NCBI GenBank assembly: GCA_910586105.1
Contig: CAJUGU010000128.1
Location: 1 to 11,300, forward strand
Source: an uncultured Eubacteriales bacterium
GTDB lineage: Bacteria > Bacillota > Clostridia > Oscillospirales > Butyricicoccaceae
Direction of reading: 5' to 3'
Length of the DNA: 11,300 nt
Below are positions 5,812 through 11,300 of this stretch, piece after piece. The stretch's first letter is position 1, and each line of letters starts with the position of its first letter. The position numbers and the translations under genes were made by a program. A model generated the notes under the pieces. That model saw only the letters and a program-made list of their open reading frames with translations, searched no databases and was not told where the DNA came from.

Positions 5812-5872
5812 TTTTTGAAGGATAAAAATCGCAGCCGGAAGGATTTCGGCTGCACAGGACAAATACAAGGAG
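5812..5872 (+). promoter_or_regulatory. Cluster of CsrA-type binding sites in the second csrA leader
   Basis: Three sites are seen. First, a TTTTT/AAAAA stem (5812-5816 and 5824-5828) has GAAGGAT as its loop. Second, a perfect GCAGCCG/CGGCTGC stem (5831-5837 and 5847-5853) has loop GAAGGATTT, containing the ARGGAU core. Third, the ribosome binding site context ATACAAGGAGTGT (5863-5875) is close to the CsrA selection consensus RUACARGGAUGU with one extra base. Loop-displayed GGA plus a GGA in the Shine-Dalgarno sequence is the known pattern for CsrA repression, here probably feedback on CsrA synthesis. Confidence 0.55.
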
Positions 5873-5880
5873 TGTTTTTC

Positions 5881-6210
5881 ATGCTGCGTTTTTCCATGAA
5901 GATCGGCCAATATTTTACCGTCGGCGACGACACCGTCGTTCAGCTCGACAACCTGACTGGCGAACGCGTCCACTTAACCATCAACGCCCCCCGTGAGATC
6001 CCGATCCTGCGTGGTACCGTTTTGGAGCGGGAAGGCGGAAAACGTCCGGACTGTGTGACGGGGCCTTCGCCGCGTTATATCCGGCAGCTGCAATGGAACG
6101 GCGCGAAGAAAAAGGCATTATCCGAAATGCGCGACACCCTCGCGCAGATGGGCGACAGCCCGGAAACCCAGCTTTTGCGGGAAAAGCTCGATTACATTTT
6201 TCCGCAGTAA
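5881..6210 (+). CDS. csrA: CsrA-family RNA-binding protein, second copy with C-terminal extension
   Basis: This 109-aa protein has a CsrA-like core at residues 1-51 (MLRFSMKIGQYFTVGDDTVV, then VHLTINAPREIPILRGTVLE) and an extra 58-residue tail not found in ordinary 60-75-aa CsrA. R44, the key RNA-contacting arginine, is kept; F4 replaces the usual leucine. The tail has a basic patch WNGAKKK (72-78) followed by a predicted amphipathic helix (79-106, KALSEMRDTLAQ...LLREKLDYIF). It might mediate dimer, FliW-like or RNA contacts. AAGGAG at 5867-5872 lies 8 bases before the ATG; upstream in-frame codons lack such a site. It sits 168 bases before the flagellin start, so flagellin mRNA is the obvious target. 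Identity with the first copy is low, so the two may have different targets or form heterodimers. Confidence 0.78.
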   Translation: MLRFSMKIGQYFTVGDDTVVQLDNLTGERVHLTINAPREIPILRGTVLEREGGKRPDCVTGPSPRYIRQLQWNGAKKKALSEMRDTLAQMGDSPETQLLREKLDYIFPQ

Positions 6211-6235
6211 ACCATTGCTTTCATGCAGCCGACGG
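6208..6235 (+). promoter_or_regulatory. Possible sigma-28-type flagellin promoter
   Basis: TAAA (6208-6211, overlapping the csrA stop) and GCCGACGG (6228-6235) are separated by 16 bases, close to the flagellar sigma pattern TAAA-N15-GCCGATAA. The last three positions of the -10 differ. The same bases include a short CAGCC/GGCTG stem that could instead be a weak hairpin ending the csrA message. A rival -10, TATAAT at 6346-6351, has no recognisable -35. Confidence 0.35.
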
Positions 6236-6304
6236 GCTGTTTGAAATAGACCATGCGCTGTGCCATACCTGCGTCCGGAAGCCGGAAGGTCAGCGCTCCG
6301 CCCC

Positions 6305-6371
6305 GTGCCGGGAAAAGGAAGTTCCGGCACACCGGAAACCAAATTTATAATCCTGATTTTTAGAAAGGAAG
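6305..6371 (+). promoter_or_regulatory. Flagellin leader hairpin with GGA loop plus GGA in the ribosome binding site
   Basis: A GTGCCGG/CCGGCAC stem (6305-6311 and 6324-6330) presents GAAAAGGAAGTT as its loop. If A6313-A6314 pair with T6322-T6323, the loop is AAGGAAG. The flagellin Shine-Dalgarno sequence, AAAGGAAG (6364-6371), has the same word. Bacillus hag has the same logic: one CsrA site in a leader hairpin and one over the ribosome binding site. More GGA words occur at 6277, 6284 and 6334. This works only if transcription starts upstream of 6305. Confidence 0.5.
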
Positions 6372-6378
6372 CATTAAG

Positions 6379-9300
6379 ATGAGGATTCAACACAACATTA
6401 TGGCGATGAACGCCTACCGCAACTACACAAACAACGTTTCTGCGATGCAGAAGAACCTGGAAAAGCTCTCTTCCGGCTATAAGATCAACCGCGCGGGCGA
6501 CGACGCCGCGGGTCTTGCGATTTCCGAGAAAATGCGCGCTCAGATCACTGGTCTGGAGACTGCGCAGAAGAACGCCAAGGATGGCATTTCGCTTGTTCAG
6601 ACCGCTGAGGGCGCGTTGACCGAGGTCCACGATATGCTGAACCGTATGGTCACGCTGGCGACCCAGTCTGCCAATGGCACCTACGACAACGAGACTGACC
6701 GTGTGCAGCTCCAGAAGGAACTGGATCAGCTGCGTTCGGAAATTGACCGTATCGCGGACAGCTCGAACTTCAATGGCATCAAGCTACTGGACGGCTCTAT
6801 GGACGCTGAGGGCATCTCCGCCACTTACGAAAAAATGTCCAACGATGATATCATCAAGCTGCTGCTGGCCGAGGGCAAGGATCAGAGCAGCGTAAAGCTC
6901 GGCTCGGAGACACAGCTCGAAGCAAGCGCTGCCGATAATGCAGGCCGTCCCGCATTCAGCGTGGAACTGGACGGTATGAAGCATACCGTAAAGGATCCTG
7001 CCACCGATACGCTGACCATCACCATCGGCGATCAGGAGGTCAAGGCTACAAAGACGCTTGCAGAACTGGGCTATAAGGCTGGCGACCAGCTGAAAGGCGT
7101 TGATCTGGCAAAGGCGTTTGATGGCGCGGCCGTAAAGCTGGGCGACGATCAGCTGGAATTCACCGCTACGGTCAGCGGGACCCGCATCAATTTCACGCCT
7201 ACCGATCCTTCCGCAGTAAAGGGCCAGGTCAACGAGCATCTGGATGTAACCGTGAACTTCGGTTCTACCGCGGCGGCTGAGGCTGGCAAAGCTGGTGAGT
7301 ATTCCTTTACAGTTGGCACCGCCTATGGCGCTGGTGATATTCTCGAGATCGGCGGCAAAACGATTTCGTTCTATGACAGTAGCGTTGCTGGCGCAGAGGT
7401 TCCGGAAGGCGATGCGATTGACGTAGCTGCTGGCAAGGCTGGCGCGGCTGATGATGCCGCCAAGCAGATGAGTGCGATTGCGAAGCTGTTCGAGAACGAT
7501 TCCACTTGGAGTGTAAAGGCAGACAACGACAATAACCCCACTAAGCTGACCTTTACCCAGCTGAAAGCAGACGCTGAGAACCCGCTTACCGTCGTCTCGA
7601 AGCAGACTGGCGAAACCACAGGTACTTTGGCTGCGTCCACCAAGACAGCGGAAGCGGGCGAAGCCACCAAGGGTATCTATGACTATAACATCGGTACAAA
7701 CTTTGCGGCGGGTGACCAGCTTGTTATTGATGACAAGGTTATCAGCTTTGTTGCCGCTAACGCTGATGCTTCTAAGAATCAGGTCAATATCGGCGCAGAT
7801 GAGGCAGCGACCGCAAAAGCAATTGCGGAACTGCTGAAGGATGGTACAGCCAACTACACGGTGGAAGCCCGTGCCAATAACCTGTGCCTGACTCAAAAGG
7901 TAGGCGCTACGGATGCTACTGGCCCGAGCCTGATCGCAAGTAAGGCCGGTACGGCTGCTGCCCTTCCGTCTGTGACCGGCAATGCAGAAAGCGGCTGGAC
8001 GGTTTCCGTCAGCTCTGCTAATGTGGGAGCTCTTGCCAATGGTGAATCACTGACCATTGCGGGCGTAGACATTGCCATTAAGAACACCGGTGCTGGCGCT
8101 ACTGATATCAACATTGCCGCTAGCGGTGACGACACTGTGGAAAAAGTTGCCGCAAAGATTGCTGCGGCGCTGAAGGCAGATGGAACGGCTAATACCGCTT
8201 TCGATATCAAGGACAATGGCGATGGTACACTTACTATCACGCAGAAGGCTGGTCAGACCGCAGAAGTAGGTCCTGCGACGGTTAAGACCGCTGCCGCAGC
8301 TGGCGGTGCAATTGGTGGTGCCGGCGGCGCTCCCTCTACTGTGATTCAAGCGGGCGCAGATGCCGATCCTGAGAAGTCCGAAATGATCATTACCAAGCCG
8401 TTTGCGAATGGCGACCAGATCACTTTCACTGACGATCAGGGCAACAATCTCACGATTAAGTTTGGCACTGGCGCTGGCGAAGTTGACGCTACAACCGCCA
8501 CTACTGCTGCTGCACAGGCTACTGCTATTGCAGCTCTCACCAACAATAAATTAGGTGATTTCACAATCAGCGGAAGCGGCAGCAACATTGTGATTCAGCA
8601 GACCAAGGGCGGCGTAGGCGACACCAGCACGGTTACAGCCGAAATCACCAAGGCTTCCACTGGTGCAGCCACTGTTACGGAAGATACAAAGGCGGTTTCC
8701 CCCTCTGCTCCGGACGGCGAAAAGGGCAGCTGGAACGTAGGTACCGTCGATATCCGTCTGAACACCAGCGGCACTGGCGACCGGCTGGCCAACACGGTTT
8801 TGGATTTGAGCGGCAAGCTGACCGACGGCACAAAGATTACGCTGGGCAAGGAAGAGTATATCATTGCCGTAGGTGAAGACAGCGCATTTGCCAACGCTGC
8901 CAACGCAGTAAAGGTAGGCGAAAACGACACCGAGGAAGTGATTGCAAGCAAGCTGACCGAAGCGGCTGCCAAGAATGGTACTTTCTCTGTCGGTCATCGC
9001 GCGGGCACTGCCCAGATCACCCTCCAGCAGTTGGAAGCGGCTAAGGACAGCACCGATATGGAGACTATGGATAAGCTGGCAAGCTATATCGGGGTGTCTA
9101 CGGTTAAGGCAGGCACAGAGGCTACTGCCGGTCAGGGCTTGACCCTCCAGATTGGCGCTACTGCTGAAGACTTCAACCAGCTGAAGGTCAATATCAAGGA
9201 TATGCACGCGACTGCGCTTGGCCTGGATCAGATTTCGATTGCCACTCAGGAAGCGGCTGGTAAAGCTGTCGATGTAATTAAGGCAGCGATCAACCAGGTA

Positions 9301-9531
9301 TCTGATGTTCGCGGCACGCTGGGTGCAACCCAGAATCGTCTTGACCACACCATCAACAACCTGTCCGTCATGACTGAGAATATTCAGGACGCGGAATCCA
9401 CAATCCGCGATACCGACGTGGCTGCCGAAATGATGGCGTACACCAAGAACAACATCCTGATTCAGTCCGCGCAGGCGATGCTGGCGCAGGCCAATCAGGT
9501 TCCGCAGGGCGTTCTCCAGCTGCTCCAGTAA
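6379..9531 (+). CDS. hag: Giant flagellin with repeat-built central domain
   Basis: This 1050-aa flagellin is the secreted subunit that polymerises into the flagellar filament. The N-terminal D0/D1 (about 1-142) shows MRIQHNIMAMNAYRNY, LSSGYKINRAGDDAAGLAIS, SLVQTAEGALTEVHDMLNRM and SSNFNGIKLLDG. The C-terminal D1/D0 (about 920-1050) shows LTLQIGATAEDFNQ, QNRLDHTINNLSV, ESTIRDTDVAAEMMAYTKNN and the ending VPQGVLQLLQ. Common flagellins are 270-500 aa; here the surface region 143-919 is expanded by at least five degenerate units. There is no cleavable signal, as expected for export by the flagellar type III system. AAGGA lies 9 bases before the ATG. Codon use in the repeats is lower in GC than in the operon to the left, consistent with high expression or separate evolution. 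One cysteine (C503) occurs in the exposed region. Expression is probably governed by flagellar sigma factor and CsrA. Confidence 0.96.
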   Translation: MRIQHNIMAMNAYRNYTNNVSAMQKNLEKLSSGYKINRAGDDAAGLAISEKMRAQITGLETAQKNAKDGISLVQTAEGALTEVHDMLNRMVTLATQSANGTYDNETDRVQLQKELDQLRSEIDRIADSSNFNGIKLLDGSMDAEGISATYEKMSNDDIIKLLLAEGKDQSSVKLGSETQLEASAADNAGRPAFSVELDGMKHTVKDPATDTLTITIGDQEVKATKTLAELGYKAGDQLKGVDLAKAFDGAAVKLGDDQLEFTATVSGTRINFTPTDPSAVKGQVNEHLDVTVNFGSTAAAEAGKAGEYSFTVGTAYGAGDILEIGGKTISFYDSSVAGAEVPEGDAIDVAAGKAGAADDAAKQMSAIAKLFENDSTWSVKADNDNNPTKLTFTQLKADAENPLTVVSKQTGETTGTLAASTKTAEAGEATKGIYDYNIGTNFAAGDQLVIDDKVISFVAANADASKNQVNIGADEAATAKAIAELLKDGTANYTVEARANNLCLTQKVGATDATGPSLIASKAGTAAALPSVTGNAESGWTVSVSSANVGALANGESLTIAGVDIAIKNTGAGATDINIAASGDDTVEKVAAKIAAALKADGTANTAFDIKDNGDGTLTITQKAGQTAEVGPATVKTAAAAGGAIGGAGGAPSTVIQAGADADPEKSEMIITKPFANGDQITFTDDQGNNLTIKFGTGAGEVDATTATTAAAQATAIAALTNNKLGDFTISGSGSNIVIQQTKGGVGDTSTVTAEITKASTGAATVTEDTKAVSPSAPDGEKGSWNVGTVDIRLNTSGTGDRLANTVLDLSGKLTDGTKITLGKEEYIIAVGEDSAFANAANAVKVGENDTEEVIASKLTEAAAKNGTFSVGHRAGTAQITLQQLEAAKDSTDMETMDKLASYIGVSTVKAGTEATAGQGLTLQIGATAEDFNQLKVNIKDMHATALGLDQISIATQEAAGKAVDVIKAAINQVSDVRGTLGATQNRLDHTINNLSVMTENIQDAESTIRDTDVAAEMMAYTKNNILIQSAQAMLAQANQVPQGVLQLLQ
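7297..9033 (+). repeat. Five degenerate IN-motif-like repeats inside flagellin
   Basis: Each unit of roughly 85-105 residues opens with a short strand, a turn containing GD or GE and a strand, passes through an Ala-rich helix, and closes with a strand ending in TQ or QQ. Turn positions are AGD 318-320, AGD 444-446, NGE 554-556, NGD 677-679 and DGT 816-818. Closing motifs are LTFTQ 390-394, LCLTQ 502-506, LTITQ 618-622, IVIQQ 737-741 and ITLQQ 880-884. The first four closings are 112-119 residues apart and the last step is 143. The pattern resembles the flagellin hook IN motif; the family name is inference from its shape. Confidence 0.7.
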
Positions 9532-9583
9532 TCCAGAATCGGAACGGATACGTTCTGAAACCAATCGCGTAATCCCTATGTTT

Positions 9584-9618
9584 CAGGGGGCGGGGTTCCG
9601 CCCTGCCCCCTGTTTTTT
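9584..9618 (+). terminator. Rho-independent terminator of the flagellin gene
   Basis: A 12-bp GC-rich stem, CAGGGGGCGGGG with CCCTGCCCCCTG (one G-T pair), closes a TTCCG loop and is followed by six T. It lies 52 bases after the flagellin stop. Confidence 0.95.
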
Positions 9619-9695
9619 ATGAAAAGGGGCTTAAATGTAAACAATCAGCGGGGACCGGGCCATGGTCGCTGCACGACGTAGAAAAGGAGAATTGT

Positions 9696-10949
9696 ATGAC
9701 ACCGAATGAATTTGCACGTACCTCGCAATATAACTATTTGTACGAAGGCATTATGACTACCTTCCCTGCGTTGAAAAACCTGACCGATACCCGTTTTCAA
9801 TATGTCGCGTCCCCTATGTCCGCCGAGTGGACGAATCAGTCCTATGATATTTTTTATGGATTGGCAGACGCCGCGCCTGGCGAAGCGGGCGGTTTTTATA
9901 CGGTAGGAAGCGGGCATATTTCCGAAGCGTATGCGAACCTGATTAACAGCGTCGCGCTTTCGCTTGGCGAAAATGACCCGGCGTATCAAAAGCTGCTCGA
10001 TCAGTTCAACACGACTGTTAAATTATATAATCAGAAGTATCAGGAAGCGGTCGACGCCTATATCCTGCAAAAATCGCAGGGCTCGACCGATGCCGGATCG
10101 GTCACGGAGTGGCTGCAAACGCCTGCGGGCAAGGCGTATCAAAAGGCGCTTGCGCAGTTCGACAAGCAAATGGACGATTATTCGGCGGCGATGGAAAAGA
10201 TCGTCGAAAAGATCGGCGAACCGCTTTCCAGCGCACAGAAGGGCTTGCTTACCGATCAAATGAGCTTTGTGGACGGCACAAAGCAGGTCATTACCATCCC
10301 GCGCACGATCATTGGCGGCGATTTACAGGGCGATATTTTGCGGTGGCAGAAGCTGGCCAGCAATTACAAGGCGGGTATCAGCGTCGGCTTTGACCTCGAC
10401 GTTACCATGAACAAGGACACGCAGCTGAGTACCGATTGGACGGCCACTCTTGACGTATCCACAAAAATCCGTCCCTGCCATCCGGTGGAGATTGAGCAGA
10501 AGCTGAATATTCAGCGTATTCTGCTGGATGAACATTACAGCATGAACTTGAAGGCGATCGGCTGCAATACCTACCCGATCACGCGCGGTATCTGGTATCA
10601 GGATACCTTTGTGCGGGGCGACATGAAAATATATGAATCCGGCACGTTCAGAATCTCGGATTTCTTCGGGCCGAAGGGCGTACTGCGCCTGATCCCGACC
10701 ATGATGCTGGTGGTTTACCATCCGATCATTGAACTGACGGTTTCGACGAAAACCTATAAGCAGGAGATCAGAGAGCAGCTCAAAGCGTATACCGGGCCGT
10801 TTACGTTCTTCGGCCTTGAATTCGACGCGAGTAAAGCGCCCAAGGTATTGGAGAAGGAAGAGGTCACGACCCTCACGCTGGAAGTCGCGGATACCCAGCC
10901 CGCGCAGCTGTTGGGCGTGATATCGGTGGACAAGACCACGGTAAAATAA
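9696..10949 (+). CDS. Conserved-looking protein of unknown function, 417 aa
   Basis: I do not recognise this protein. It is soluble-looking, with no signal peptide and no clear membrane span. Residues 1-90 are aromatic-rich (TSQYNYLYEG, FYTVGSGHISEAYANLI). Residues 92-180 are strongly helical with coiled-coil character (AYQKLLDQFNTTVKLYNQKYQEAV, then AYQKALAQFDKQMDDYSAAMEKIVEKI). From about 195 to the end it is beta-rich with alternating polar/apolar strands (VGFDLDVTMNKDTQLSTDW, STKIRPCHPVEIEQKLNIQ, MMLVVYHPIIELTVSTKTY). The start is fixed by AAGGAG 6 bases before the ATG. It is a single-gene unit between two terminators, downstream of flagellin on the same strand. A helix-then-sheet layout occurs in some pore-forming or surface proteins, but nothing here proves that. 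Translation signals and clean coding character make it a real gene. Confidence 0.85.
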   Translation: MTPNEFARTSQYNYLYEGIMTTFPALKNLTDTRFQYVASPMSAEWTNQSYDIFYGLADAAPGEAGGFYTVGSGHISEAYANLINSVALSLGENDPAYQKLLDQFNTTVKLYNQKYQEAVDAYILQKSQGSTDAGSVTEWLQTPAGKAYQKALAQFDKQMDDYSAAMEKIVEKIGEPLSSAQKGLLTDQMSFVDGTKQVITIPRTIIGGDLQGDILRWQKLASNYKAGISVGFDLDVTMNKDTQLSTDWTATLDVSTKIRPCHPVEIEQKLNIQRILLDEHYSMNLKAIGCNTYPITRGIWYQDTFVRGDMKIYESGTFRISDFFGPKGVLRLIPTMMLVVYHPIIELTVSTKTYKQEIREQLKAYTGPFTFFGLEFDASKAPKVLEKEEVTTLTLEVADTQPAQLLGVISVDKTTVK

Positions 10950-10971
10950 AACTTTTAAGTTCGGAAATTCC

Positions 10972-11002
10972 GGCGGGATGGGGAAACTCTCCCGCCTTTT
11001 TT
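10972..11002 (+). terminator. Rho-independent terminator after the 417-aa protein gene
   Basis: A 7-bp GGCGGGA/TCCCGCC stem (10972-10978 and 10990-10996) with an 11-base loop is followed by six T (10997-11002), 22 bases after the stop codon. Confidence 0.9.
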
Positions 11003-11300
11003 GCATATCCATTCTTTCGAGCAGATAGCCGAGTGCTCCATCCAGCCAGGAACCGAACTCGTCCCTTGGCTGGATTTCCGCATGGCCGCGTTATCGTCCT
11101 TGCCCTGCGAAAATCCTGCTCCAAGTCCAAATACGATTCCTGACCGGATGGAGCGCGAGTGCGTTTTGCATGAACGGCAGCTTGCATAATACGCTTCCAC
11201 CATGCAAAGCAACTCCCAAAAACGGCATGATTGAAAAGGGCCTTCGTTTGATATGCTCCCTCTATGAAAGACAGTGAAATAACAAAACACTGTCATCATA
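11003..11300. other. Terminal non-coding or decayed region
   Basis: No confident gene is seen. Minus-strand frames contain gene-like scraps in different phases: ALALHPVR near 11130-11160, IVFGLGAGFS near 11105-11140, and WLDGALGYLLERMDMQKRR near 11000-11050. This would fit a frameshifted remnant, possibly of a BtrH N-terminal-like protein (family motif FGLGxG); this is weak. Inverted repeats are TCCAGCCA/TGGCTGGA (11041-11048 and 11067-11074) and GACAGTG/CACTGTC (11270-11276 and 11288-11294). Confidence 0.3.

Noticed and set aside
6784..7896. 370-codon minus-strand open frame within flagellin (and another at 8551-9564)
   Set aside because: Antisense of a long, repeat-rich coding region; no ribosome binding site or recognisable domain.
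11001..11189. 62-codon plus-strand open frame after the last terminator
   Set aside because: Its start falls in the terminator T-run, with no ribosome binding site and no recognisable features.
11270..11294. GACAGTG/CACTGTC inverted repeat at the window edge
   Set aside because: Too short and without context or a T-run to assign a role.

Overview
The window looks like chromosomal DNA from a motile, fairly GC-rich member of the Firmicutes, most likely a clostridial anaerobe of the Oscillospiraceae/Ruminococcaceae kind. This assignment is inferred from strong GGAGG-type ribosome binding sites, a sigma-A promoter of the TTGACA-17-TATGAT type, a CsrA-flagellin arrangement typical of Firmicutes, and an operon of anaerobe-type redox and hydrolase genes. 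No rRNA, tRNA, CRISPR, transposase or phage gene was seen.

Left half (about 185-4930, minus strand): a five-gene unit read leftwards. Its order is a MarR-family regulator, an L-2-amino-thiazoline-4-carboxylate (ATC) hydrolase-like protein, a fumarate-reductase-like flavoprotein whose ATG overlaps the previous stop, a stand-alone [2Fe-2S] domain protein, and an Nramp-fold permease without the usual metal-binding motifs. A near-consensus promoter with a 20-bp MarR-type palindrome directly downstream of its -10 sits in front of the regulator. I read the unit as inducible uptake and redox/hydrolytic processing of an unidentified small organic compound. The substrate cannot be told from the sequence.

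Middle (4931-5484): a 550-base intergenic region without a convincing gene. It is full of structure: two near-identical AT-rich dyads exactly 140 bp apart, one lying over a minus-strand promoter; a long terminator-like hairpin; and a possible Shine-Dalgarno-sequestering switch in front of the next gene.

Right half (5485-11002, plus strand): two divergent CsrA-family proteins (74 and 109 aa) followed by a very large flagellin (1050 aa). The flagellin has conserved D0/D1 ends and a long middle built from about five degenerate repeats resembling the flagellin/hook IN motif. The leaders of the second csrA and of the flagellin gene carry hairpins that display GGA in the loop, and both genes have GGA in the Shine-Dalgarno sequence. 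This is the layout expected for CsrA-controlled translation. A textbook terminator ends the flagellin gene. A separate 417-aa protein of unknown function follows with its own terminator. The last 300 bases hold no confident gene, perhaps a decayed one on the minus strand.
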